A DNA stretch of 64,000 bases from Flavobacteria bacterium RIFCSPLOWO2_12_FULL_35_11 (lineage in GTDB: Bacteria; Bacteroidota; Bacteroidia; Flavobacteriales; Flavobacteriaceae), in assembly GCA_001800975.1 (NCBI GenBank), contig MGWK01000043.1, positions 1 through 64,000 on the forward strand. Reading direction: 5' to 3'. The notes under the pieces were generated by a model. The model did not search any database, was not told the DNA's origin, and saw nothing but the letters and a program-made list of their open reading frames with translations. Below are positions 55,001 to 62,574 of the stretch, one piece after another. Both the position numbers and the translations under genes were made by a program. Every line of letters starts with the position of its first letter. Position 1 is the stretch's first letter.

Positions 55001-57701
55001 TTGGGTTAAACCCGAATCAGTTTCAGGTACACGAACGATTTTTTCAAAACGGGATGCCAATATACCGGCTACAGGATATGATTTGAAATTAAATGAAGAT
55101 AAAATTTCATTTAATTGGAATGCTACAGAATCAATTGTTTCACCTTATCCAATTACAACAAATAGGTGGTGCCATATTGCTGTTACACACACCGGAAGCT
55201 TGTATAATTTATATATTGACGGTATTTTGATCAGCAAAGCAGGAGGTGCAACACCTGCCATTAATACTAATAATTGTATTCTTGGCGCCAATAAATCTGG
55301 CAGTAATCCAGTCAATTATTTTAATGGATATATGCAGGAATTACGCATTTGGAATAAAGTTTTAACACCCGAGCAATTACACCAAATGATGAATCAAAAA
55401 ATTAAAAAAAGCGGAACTGTTGACGTTATTGGTGAAGTTGTTCCTATAGTAATTAATGGCTTGTCTTGGTCCAATTTAGCCGGGTATTATCGCATGGACA
55501 CTCAATGTGGTCATATCATGCCATCTGCAGGTGCAATCAAAGGCAGATTAAGAAATATATTCACGCCTCAACCATTAACTGCGCCATTGCCTTATACAAC
55601 TAAAGCAGGAGGCTCAGGTTCTTGGGATGATCCTTTAACTTGGACAGAACCTGTTTGGAGCATTCCAAATGCTGCTGGTATTGGAAAAGACATCAATGAT
55701 TTAGACCCAAGTCATTCTGCAAACTATAAAACTCCAATAGATTGGAATATTGTTCAAACTTCACATAATATAATAGCAAATAGAGATATAACCTTGTTAG
55801 GTTTAATTTCGGAATCTGGAAAATTAACAATGGATGGAGTTACTTCGATGGATCCTTTAAATAATCCGGGAACGGGAACGGGTCAAGGCTTATGGATTAC
55901 GCATTATCTAAAATTGAATGGTGTTATTGATTTACAAGGAGAATCACAATTGGTGCAGAAAAGATATGGATATTATGATGTTGACGATAACTTTACAACT
56001 ATCCAATTTAGTGAAAGTATTTTTGAAGAAACTAGCATTGGTTATATTGAACGCGACCAGCAAGGCCAAAAAAACAGTTTCAGTTATAATTATTGGTCAT
56101 CTCCGGTTACACTTCAAGGTGCAGCAAATAATGCACCATATAAACTTCCTAATGTTTTAAAGGATGGTACAAATCCGGCTACTCCAATAAATATTAATTT
56201 TGTTGATGGGGCTTTTTCGGCTGATAGAGCGCTCTCAAGTCCAATAAAAATAACCAGCAGATGGATTTGGACCTACAAGGCGACCGTAAGTGCTGACCCT
56301 TGGGCCAATTATTATCAGTGGACTAACGTTGGGTATTGGGGTAATATTAGAGCGGGAGACGGATTTACCATGAAAGGAACCGGTGGTGCTGCTGCAATAA
56401 ATGCATTGCAAAATTATGTTTTCGTCGGAAAACCAAATTCAGGGGATATTCAAACAACACTGTTAACTCCCGGCCAAATTTATTTGATAGGAAATCCTTA
56501 TCCTTCGGCGTTGGATGCAGATGAATTTATTAAAGATAACATTAAGGAAACCATTAATGGTAAAGTAGGGCGAAATAACGTAAATGTTTTTAATGGTGCT
56601 TTATATTTTTGGGATCATTTTACGTTATCCAACAATCATTTATTGGCAGAATATGAAGGAGGTTATGCAACTTATAACTTAATGGGTGGTGTTATTGGTA
56701 TAGCAAATGTTCTATTAGCTGCAAATACAGGTAAATCAGGCACAAAAGTGCCTGAACGCTATATACCTGTTGGACAAGGATTCTTTGTGGAGGCAATTTT
56801 AGATCCTCTTTTAAGTACAACAAATACAACAATTACTGGAGGAAATTTAAATTTCAAAAACAGTCAGCGGGTTTTTAAACGTGAAGGTTTTACCGGAACA
56901 AACAATGGATCTTTATTTATGAAAACAGCAGCATCTAAAAAATCGAAAACGCAGGAATCGCAAGAAACAACTACCGATACCAGATCAAAAATTAGATTGA
57001 TATTTGATTCTCCAACAGGCTATCACCGTCAGATATTGGTTGGTGTTGACGAAAATGCCTCAAACCATTTCGATTTGGGCTATGATGCGCCAATTGCCGA
57101 CATTAACAAAGAAGACATGTTCTGGAATTTTGACGGAAGCAAATTTGTAATTCAGGGCGTTGACAATTTTGATAAAAAGCAGGAATTGCCCTTGGGATTG
57201 GTCATTTCAAAAGCAGGTTTGGCAAGCATAAAAATTGATGCTGCAGTAAATTTAGATAAAAAAGCCACTGTTTATATATTGGATAGGTTAACCGGAATTT
57301 CTTATGAAATCAGTAAAAATCCTTTTGAAATTACTTTAGAACCTGGCGAATATCTAGACAGATTTTCCGTGACATTTAAGCCGGGAAAAAAGAATGACCA
57401 AGATGATGATGATGATGATGATGAAAACCATCAAAAAAGCAATACAGATTCATTGATTGCAGCTGGAGAATTTCTTGTGTATATGAATAACAGAACTTCC
57501 GAATTGCAAATTACCAAACCTGTTGATACCGAAATACTGATGGTTAATTTATACAATTATTTAGGACAATTGGTTAATGCCTGGAACACGAATCTTAATG
57601 AATCAGCTACTTATCTGCCGATAAAGGTATCCGCAGGGGCTTATATTGTTCAAATAAATACCAAAAACGGGCCGGTGGTTCAAAAGGTAATTGTGGAATA
57701 A
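52068..57701 (+). CDS. T9SS-secreted HYR/LamG protein, paralogue C (1877 aa)
   Basis: The largest member of the family in this window. Signal peptide about 1-25. Residues about 108-370 are HYR-like Ig domains with repeated CSFTVTVNDTQAPTI and DNCG words. About 430-900 is a region with Ig-like and jelly-roll features (SFTGTSDQSVWAMDNIFVN, Cys pairs). LamG domain about 951-1115 (VNFDGVDDYVDFNNNYN, MQELRIWNKVLTPEQL). The shared module begins near 1165: APLPYTTKAGG, GESQLVQ, YNYWSSPV, IGNPYPSALDADEFI, LYFWDHF, GGYATYNLMGG, FKNSQRVF. A run of seven Asp codons (about 1779-1785) links it to the T9SS sorting domain (about 1797-1877), where LYNYLGQLVNAWN is visible. Confidence 0.87.
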   Translation: MKKIITLLFICGLSTWMFSLTTSANDHFESGIQGWSTNSLDSDENSSATYNLHGEKIYFSDNLSFLNYLWEDTKTAEAGFKKVFEKVNAVILKENIVEGEIEVALKNDVAFTIGCPAPIVVNNNLGKCSAIVIYAKPTSSAGNTVTQTAGLPSGSAFPVGVTTNIFEEKDDQSGDIIGSCSFTVTVNDTQAPTISCVGNKTKSAEIGKCYYTVVGTEFNPTVSGDNCGVASVTNDFNASSTLAGAQIPNGTIIKWTVTDTAGLSGVCSFTVTVNDTQAPTIPVLPDLISSCSFTVPVPTTTDNCGGIVTVTTSTTDLRFDASGSIFWTFKDASGNSTAPVEQKVIINDVAPVPVIATLPTQTITGCQILSISELTIPKAIDQCDGEILGTLSPGFVFPFSFYGTNTIEWEFIDSKGNKSLQTQDITLIPPNINGGTISGTFNSTVFSDQIDISSCDTAISIALNLVGEIGTIIQWEKFAVNQSVWEVIPNTNTKDNYIASFGVSALISTYYRVLVQVGTCTEYSNNFYIRALPAGSAPTVESLDPDDKYCLGESVNLVAISTYIATQETIPNSSGDFNQGQLNTQDPDSWLVDDNPGGFTAGGNATKPRNWSATNDHPFGGIIYDSQEGKFSIAYGDYGSSQYKGKNPTTLESPIMDLSNALSASLDFDQAYYFSTNDYANIEISIDGGVTYVPLREMHVAGSPSTNWYTAGTAASYVGSDATHYNFDTDNTSISLEAYLGQSNVRIRWSFTGTSDQSVWAMDNIFVNKEVFVNTELELTNGIGDPDVLPIIVGQTDVAFSFTADTPGVHEYGGTALINGCRTYSAEGTVLINISVSNSYAGKNIEFTPAECGQNTVQLNAYDNFISANANAAKGAYIAPPGCTACDDPGTEDPGEWSWVRQGTTTSCIPVFFSDRNDPDATFTGGAGTYTLTWTVNGCSSDITVTITDCSEVNFDGVDDYVDFNNNYNLNGDFSLEVWVKPESVSGTRTIFSKRDANIPATGYDLKLNEDKISFNWNATESIVSPYPITTNRWCHIAVTHTGSLYNLYIDGILISKAGGATPAINTNNCILGANKSGSNPVNYFNGYMQELRIWNKVLTPEQLHQMMNQKIKKSGTVDVIGEVVPIVINGLSWSNLAGYYRMDTQCGHIMPSAGAIKGRLRNIFTPQPLTAPLPYTTKAGGSGSWDDPLTWTEPVWSIPNAAGIGKDINDLDPSHSANYKTPIDWNIVQTSHNIIANRDITLLGLISESGKLTMDGVTSMDPLNNPGTGTGQGLWITHYLKLNGVIDLQGESQLVQKRYGYYDVDDNFTTIQFSESIFEETSIGYIERDQQGQKNSFSYNYWSSPVTLQGAANNAPYKLPNVLKDGTNPATPININFVDGAFSADRALSSPIKITSRWIWTYKATVSADPWANYYQWTNVGYWGNIRAGDGFTMKGTGGAAAINALQNYVFVGKPNSGDIQTTLLTPGQIYLIGNPYPSALDADEFIKDNIKETINGKVGRNNVNVFNGALYFWDHFTLSNNHLLAEYEGGYATYNLMGGVIGIANVLLAANTGKSGTKVPERYIPVGQGFFVEAILDPLLSTTNTTITGGNLNFKNSQRVFKREGFTGTNNGSLFMKTAASKKSKTQESQETTTDTRSKIRLIFDSPTGYHRQILVGVDENASNHFDLGYDAPIADINKEDMFWNFDGSKFVIQGVDNFDKKQELPLGLVISKAGLASIKIDAAVNLDKKATVYILDRLTGISYEISKNPFEITLEPGEYLDRFSVTFKPGKKNDQDDDDDDDENHQKSNTDSLIAAGEFLVYMNNRTSELQITKPVDTEILMVNLYNYLGQLVNAWNTNLNESATYLPIKVSAGAYIVQINTKNGPVVQKVIVE
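52604..52645 (+). repeat. 42 bp exact direct repeat in paralogue C, copy 1
   Basis: The same 42 bp, coding for the end of an HYR domain (CSFTVTVNDTQAPT), occurs again at 52865-52906 in the same frame. It indicates recent duplication or gene conversion of one HYR unit. Confidence 0.9.
52865..52906 (+). repeat. 42 bp exact direct repeat in paralogue C, copy 2
   Basis: Second copy of the repeat at 52604-52645, 261 bp (87 codons) further on, matching one HYR domain length. Confidence 0.9.
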
Positions 57702-57709
57702 TAATGTAG

Positions 57710-57729
57710 GGACAGGTCGCTACCTGTCC
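57710..57729. repeat. GC-rich palindrome after paralogue C
   Basis: GGACAGGT-CGCT-ACCTGTCC: a perfect 8 bp stem with a 4 nt loop, 8 bp after the stop. Its GC content is far above the surroundings. No T-run follows, so it is more like a dispersed intergenic palindrome than a standard terminator. Confidence 0.6.
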
Positions 57730-58106
57730 GTTCTGTTCGTTCAAAATGTTAAAAAATCGTAAAGCGTCAATATAGCATTTTAAGCTTTTTAAGTGATATT
57801 TATTTTTTAAATGGATCTATTATTACATCAAATAGCAAGTATTATATAGTAAACGGTAATTTTTTTGAATTTTTATCTTTTTATTGAAATTTGTTTATTA
57901 CCTTTAGTAAGCAAATTAAAAACAACTTGCTTACTATGAAACTGAACACTCACGCCACTGAATTACACTTTTCCCAAAAAAGTGAATTTACTTTAATATT
58001 TATTTAAAAATTAAATTAATCACTTTTTGTGAACATTCTTGTTGCGTTTAATGTGACATTTATTTAGGTTTCTTCTGTTTTCAATAACATTTTAAATTTT
58101 AATGTT
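57730..58106. other. AT-rich intergenic region between paralogues C and D
   Basis: 377 bp without a supported gene. It holds an inverted repeat AGTAAGCAA (57906-57914) / TTGCTTACT (57927-57935) with a 12 nt loop, followed at once by a 23-codon ORF (57936-58007) of doubtful meaning. No terminator T-run is seen after the hairpin. Confidence 0.4.
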
Positions 58107-58928
58107 ATGTTTAAAACAAATCTTTTTACGTTGCTGTTTTTAACATTGGGAGTGTTTTCCTTTTCACAGCCAATTGATTTACGACCAAAATTCAGAATTG
58201 GTTTTGATGCGCCAAAAATTGACCACCGACAAATACTGTTAACCATAGACCAAAGAGCTTCCTACGGAATTGACTGGGGATTTGATGCCTTAATGTACCA
58301 GGTTTTTGAAGATGATATGTATTGGATGCTTGAAAACAAGAAGTATTGTATTCAGGCTGTAGATTCTATTATTTTCGAAAAACAAATTGCCTTGGGCGTT
58401 CAAACATTGACAGGCGGCGAAATCACCATAAAAATTGACAAGCTTGAAAATGTTCCCGAAGAAATGGACGTTTTTTTAATGGACAAAGAAACAAGTACAT
58501 TTTACAATCTTAGGGAAAACAATTACACCGCCACTTTGCCGGCTGGTGAATACCACAATAAATACGCTATTTTATTTGATGCAAAAAAAATAAATCCTGA
58601 TGAGAATGCGGTTTTAATCATTGAAGATATTGATGAGGCATTTACAGATGCCAGCGAAATTTTGGTTGCCAATGAAACCGAAATATCCTATCCTGCCATT
58701 AATATGTATTTAGACCAAGAGAATGCAATTATTTCGATTAAAAATCCGGAATTGGTTGCCATGAACACGGTTGTTTTATACAACATGTTGGGTCAAATGG
58801 TGCAAAGCTGGGAGACCAATGTAAACACTCAAACTTTAAACATCTCAAATATGCCTGTTTCAGGCGTTTATGTGTTGCATGCTTACACTGAAAATGGAAA
58901 ATTAACCAAGAAAATAGCCATAAATTAA
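58107..58928 (+). CDS. Short T9SS cargo-like protein, paralogue D (273 aa, C-terminal module only)
   Basis: Signal peptide about 1-21 (GVFSFSQ) joined directly to the last part of the shared module: DLRPKFRIGFDAPKIDHRQ (about 25-43), whose first 15 residues are identical in paralogue E. Then the MYWMLENKKYCIQ segment, the KIDKLENVPEEMDVFLMDKE block and AGEYHNKYAILFD. The T9SS sorting domain is about 195-273, with LYNMLGQMVQSWE and VSGVYVLHAYTENGK. All N-terminal ligand-type domains of the other members are missing. It may be a stub left by internal deletion that kept its signal and anchor, or a small functional protein. The reading frame is intact. Confidence 0.8.
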   Translation: MFKTNLFTLLFLTLGVFSFSQPIDLRPKFRIGFDAPKIDHRQILLTIDQRASYGIDWGFDALMYQVFEDDMYWMLENKKYCIQAVDSIIFEKQIALGVQTLTGGEITIKIDKLENVPEEMDVFLMDKETSTFYNLRENNYTATLPAGEYHNKYAILFDAKKINPDENAVLIIEDIDEAFTDASEILVANETEISYPAINMYLDQENAIISIKNPELVAMNTVVLYNMLGQMVQSWETNVNTQTLNISNMPVSGVYVLHAYTENGKLTKKIAIN

Positions 58929-59058
58929 GTTAAAAGTACAAAGTTAAAAGTCGAAAGTAAAATAATAGGTTATTAAAGATAGGGATTATATTTCTTTGGT
59001 TGCAAATTAAACACATCTCCAAAACACAATAATTGTATCTTTCAAAACTATTTTCTCC

Positions 59059-59078
59059 CTTGCCTGCCGACAGGCAAG
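59059..59078. repeat. GC-rich palindrome between paralogues D and E
   Basis: CTTGCCTG-CCGA-CAGGCAAG: a perfect 8 bp stem. It shares the CAGGCAAGC word with the element near 5774 and the TGCCTG/CAGGCA arms with 62461-62480, so it belongs to a dispersed intergenic repeat family. Confidence 0.65.
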
Positions 59079-59256
59079 CTTTAGGGCGAAAAAAAATAAT
59101 TAAAAGTTAAAAAATTCGTAAATCAAAAATCAAAAAATTCGTGAACCAAAAGGTTTCTTGTATTTAATAAATTGATATTCAAAATCTTAAATCTGTGACA
59201 TCCTTATTCCAAAATCCAAAAATTATAATTCAAAATCCAAAATCGTCTTTTTTGAT

Positions 59257-59322
59257 TTTCAGGCGTTTATGTGTTACATGCTTACACTGGAAATGGAAAA
59301 TTAACCAAAAAAACGCTGTAAA
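59257..59322 (+). pseudogene. Duplicated 3' tail of paralogue D (gene relic)
   Basis: About 66 bp nearly identical to 58858-58927, the last 22 codons of paralogue D (SGVYVLHAYTENGKLTKK and on). It differs at only a few bases and ends in its own stop, TAA at 59320-59322. There is no start or signal upstream in frame. It is a relic from recombination that copied or left behind a gene end. Confidence 0.75.
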
Positions 59323-59460
59323 TAAGTTATATAATAAGCCATTTAATAACACTATTAAACCATTTGTTTTCAACATGCAGCCATTTGCTTAATAAGCGCT
59401 CTATGGATATCAAGATACTTCAAAAAAAAGTATTTTTGGATATCCCAAGAACGCTTTAAT

Positions 59461-62343
59461 ATGGTTAAAAATTACCCCATTCTTAAAAAATCAACACCCC
59501 TGTTTTTTTTATTTTTTGCATTATCTTATTTTAAACATTCTGTAAAAAAAGTTCGATTACTTTCTTTGCTTGTTTTTGTGGTGTTTTCATTTAAAGGAAA
59601 TGCTCAGTGTACCATCACAGGTTTAACAGTAAATTCAAGTACTATTACTTGTGCTTCATTATCAGGTTGTTCAATTGTTTATGTAGGGGACGGAGTAAAC
59701 TCTACAACTTTGGTAATGAATCAAAATTTAGATTTGACTTGTTTAGGTGCTATTCAGTTTATTATTAGAAACAATGCTGATATTGATTTTTCTAGTGGAA
59801 ATTTTGATTTAAGACTTGCAGCAAATTCTTCTATAATAGTTGAAAATGGGGGGAATATTAGTGCTGGCAGTAATTGCAGCGCCTCTGATTTGATAAGAAT
59901 AGGTAGTGTAAAAGTGGCTTCTTGTAATGGAGGAGGTGGCGCTATAACTGATTTCCCAAATTTAGTTTCTGGAGGAGGATATAATACAGTTAATGCAACA
60001 TCTACAATTGTGTGTAATCCAGGAACATCAACTATTACAGCGGTTAAAAATCCAACACCAACAAGTGGAACCAATTATAAACTATATGATGTAGCAACTG
60101 GAGGAACAGCTATTCAAACAATAATTGCTTCAAGCGCTCCTTATATAGCATATTTCATAACACCTACTTTGACTTCGACAACAAACTATTTTATTGAAGC
60201 AACAGAATCAGGAGTAACTACTCTTAGACGACAAGTTATTGTTACAGTCAATCCGTTACCTGCAGCACCAACATTAGGAACAATTACGCAGCCAACTTGC
60301 TCAACCGCGACAGGAAGTGTTTTCTTAAGTGGTTTGCCAGCGACAGGAACCTGGACATTAACAAGATCGCCAGGAGCAATAACCAGCACGGGAACGGGAA
60401 CAAGCACAACAATTTCAGGGCTTGCAGCCGGAACCCATACTTATACGGTTACAAATGCAGCTGGATGTACTTCAATAGCTTCGGCAAATCTGGTTATCAA
60501 TTCTCAGCCATCTAATAACGTTTGGATCGGCTCGGTAAGTACAGACTGGAATAATGCAGCAAACTGGTGTATTGGTGTTCCAACTATCGGTATGGCAAAC
60601 ACTTTAGATGTTTTAATCCCATCAGCATTAACTACAACTTACTCTCCAACATTAAGCACAGGCCTTTATGGATATGTTGAAAACATTCTGTTTGAAAGTG
60701 GATCCATATTAACAGTTGAAGGAAATTACTTATTTGTTAAAACGAACTTAACCCTAAACGGCATCATTGATTTAGAAGACGAATCCCAATTATTGCAAGA
60801 TACGGGAAGTGTTTTAGATGCAGCCAGCACAGGAACCATAGAAATAGACCAACAGGGAACAGGAAATAGTTTTAGGTACAATTATTGGAGTTCGCCAGTG
60901 AATTCAAGAGGAACAAAATTTACAGTTGATGAGGTTTTAAGAGATGGAGACGGAACAGGCACCATAATCAATAAAAATATTACTTATGGCACAGCGTATG
61001 CTTTTGCTGATGGTGCCACAACGCCAAAAATTAAATTAAGCACCTATTGGATGTACGTATTGAGAAATTCTGGATTGGGCTATAGCGCCTGGTTTCGGGT
61101 CGGCAATACCGGTGAAGTATCGTTAGGTGAAGGATATACCATGAAAGGGTCAAACACCAGTTCGGCAGAACAAAATTATACTTTTGCGGGTAAACCAAAT
61201 AATGGAGATATCACATTGCCTTTAAATGCGGGTTTTGATTATTTGGTGGGGAATCCTTTCCCATCAGCCATTGATGCGGATCAATTTATCTTAGACAATG
61301 CAACTTCTATTACCGGCTCCATTTATTTTTGGGAACATTATGGTGGCGACACCCATAATTTGGCAGGTTACCAGGGAGGTTATGCAACTTATAGTTTGGG
61401 TGGCGGTGTTCAGGCATCTGCATTTCCTGGATTGGGTGGCGGTATTTCGGTAAAAGGAGCACCGGGGCGTTATATTCCGGTTGGACAAGCTTTTTTTGTG
61501 GTTGGCGATGCAGTTAGCGGAAATATTGAATTTAACAACGGACAACGTGTTTTTGTGAAGGAGTCTCCAGGCTCTTCTGTTTTCATGAAAAGTAGCAATG
61601 CAAAATCAAAATCTGCCAATAATTCAGGTGATGATCTAAGGCCTAAATTCAGGATTGGTTTTGACGCCCCTAAAATTAGCCATAGACAATTGCTGTTGAC
61701 CATTGATGAAAGAGCAACAAAAGAGGTCGATCGAGGCTTTGATGCGGAAATTTATGAAATTTTTGTGGATGATATGTATTGGATACTCAACAATAAAAAA
61801 TATGTGATTCAGGGTACCAACGCCGAAGGTTTAAACTCAGAAGTGACGCTTGGCTTGCAGCTTTCAAAAACAGGTGTGGTAACGGTTAAAATAGATGCGT
61901 TAGAAAATGTGGATGATGACACTTCTATTTATCTAAAAGACAAATTAACAGGAGAATACTTTAATATGAAGGACAAACCTGTGCAACTAAATTTAACTGC
62001 AGGAAAATATACCGACAGGTTTGCTTTAACCTTTAAAACACAAAAATTGGTGGCTGAAGATATTTCTGCAGAAGTATTGATACCGGCAGCAACACAACCC
62101 ATTATTGAAGGCATTCATGTATTTATGAACAACGCCATTGGTGAGCTGCAAATAAAAAACAACAGCAATGATGAAATATTGAGGGTGGCTTTAATAAATT
62201 CATTAGGCCAAACCGTTAAAATCTGGAACTCCAATTTTAACATAAGAACCATTTCTTTGCCAATAAGCATAGATACAGGTGTTTATATAGTTCAGATAAA
62301 TACTAAAACCGGAAATACGGTTAAGAAAATTAGTGTGGAATAG
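59461..62343 (+). CDS. T9SS-secreted protein with Ig-like domains, paralogue E (960 aa)
   Basis: The N terminus has two hydrophobic stretches (about 14-21 and 35-46) before the cleavage context FKGNAQC at about 50, longer than a normal signal; no ATG lies between them. Residues about 180-350 hold Ig-like domains (FIEATESGVTTLRRQVIVTV, then LSGLPATGTWTLTRSPGA and AAGTHTYTVTNAAGCTS). The shared module runs from about 353: VWIGSVSTDWNNAANW, DESQLLQDTGSVLD, YNYWSSPVN, VGNPFPSAIDADQFI, IYFWEHYGG, GGYATYSLGGG, FNNGQRVF, DLRPKFRIGFDAPKI. T9SS sorting domain about 880-960, ending VYIVQINTKTGNTVKKI. There is no LamG domain. Likely surface-attached or secreted. Confidence 0.86.
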   Translation: MVKNYPILKKSTPLFFLFFALSYFKHSVKKVRLLSLLVFVVFSFKGNAQCTITGLTVNSSTITCASLSGCSIVYVGDGVNSTTLVMNQNLDLTCLGAIQFIIRNNADIDFSSGNFDLRLAANSSIIVENGGNISAGSNCSASDLIRIGSVKVASCNGGGGAITDFPNLVSGGGYNTVNATSTIVCNPGTSTITAVKNPTPTSGTNYKLYDVATGGTAIQTIIASSAPYIAYFITPTLTSTTNYFIEATESGVTTLRRQVIVTVNPLPAAPTLGTITQPTCSTATGSVFLSGLPATGTWTLTRSPGAITSTGTGTSTTISGLAAGTHTYTVTNAAGCTSIASANLVINSQPSNNVWIGSVSTDWNNAANWCIGVPTIGMANTLDVLIPSALTTTYSPTLSTGLYGYVENILFESGSILTVEGNYLFVKTNLTLNGIIDLEDESQLLQDTGSVLDAASTGTIEIDQQGTGNSFRYNYWSSPVNSRGTKFTVDEVLRDGDGTGTIINKNITYGTAYAFADGATTPKIKLSTYWMYVLRNSGLGYSAWFRVGNTGEVSLGEGYTMKGSNTSSAEQNYTFAGKPNNGDITLPLNAGFDYLVGNPFPSAIDADQFILDNATSITGSIYFWEHYGGDTHNLAGYQGGYATYSLGGGVQASAFPGLGGGISVKGAPGRYIPVGQAFFVVGDAVSGNIEFNNGQRVFVKESPGSSVFMKSSNAKSKSANNSGDDLRPKFRIGFDAPKISHRQLLLTIDERATKEVDRGFDAEIYEIFVDDMYWILNNKKYVIQGTNAEGLNSEVTLGLQLSKTGVVTVKIDALENVDDDTSIYLKDKLTGEYFNMKDKPVQLNLTAGKYTDRFALTFKTQKLVAEDISAEVLIPAATQPIIEGIHVFMNNAIGELQIKNNSNDEILRVALINSLGQTVKIWNSNFNIRTISLPISIDTGVYIVQINTKTGNTVKKISVE

Positions 62344-62367
62344 CCCCCTAACCCCCGAAGGGGGAAC
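62341..62367. repeat. C/G-run palindromic repeat overlapping the stop of paralogue E
   Basis: TAGCCCCCTAA followed by CCCCC-GAA-GGGGG. The stop codon of paralogue E is its first triplet. The word CCTAACCCCC recurs inverted at the right edge of the window (63986-63996). It may serve as a terminator-like hairpin, but its composition marks it as a dispersed intergenic element. Confidence 0.6.
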
Positions 62368-62460
62368 AAAGCGTTAAGAAATCGAAGATTCACGAACACC
62401 TATTTATATAAATAATAAGTGTCGTGAGCTAAAATATTCTGTGAACATTTTAAGAGAATG

Positions 62461-62480
62461 TGCCTGCTGGCGGACAGGCA
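62461..62480. repeat. TGCCTG/CAGGCA inverted repeat
   Basis: TGCCTG-CTGGCGGA-CAGGCA, a 6 bp stem with an 8 nt GC-rich loop, related to the palindrome at 59059-59078. Confidence 0.5.
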
Positions 62481-62538
62481 ATAAAAGACAAAAGAATAAT
62501 TGAATATTCTAAAATCTCGAATTAATTGAAATCAACCT

Positions 62539-62557
62539 CCCTTTCCTTCGGAAAGGG
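62539..62557. repeat. CCCTTTCC/GGAAAGGG hairpin
   Basis: A perfect 8 bp stem with a TTC loop, 18 bp from the stop of the acyl-CoA dehydrogenase gene. Followed by CTGGGGATAGG. It could act as a 3' hairpin for the minus-strand gene, although no clear T-run follows. Confidence 0.55.
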
Positions 62558-62574
62558 CTGGGGATAGGAATTTC

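Larger units (their letters stand above)
58929..59460. other. Repeat-rich intergenic region between paralogues D and E
   Basis: 532 bp without a complete gene. It holds AAGTTAAAAGT-type words (58928-58962), a GC-rich palindrome (59059-59078), AAATTCGTAAATC-type words (59105-59150), CAAAATCCAAAA words (59205-59245) and the duplicated gene tail at 59257-59322. Confidence 0.6.

Noticed and set aside
57936-58007. A 23-codon ORF directly after an inverted repeat between paralogues C and D.
   Set aside because: No hydrophobic or conserved feature and no downstream coupling.
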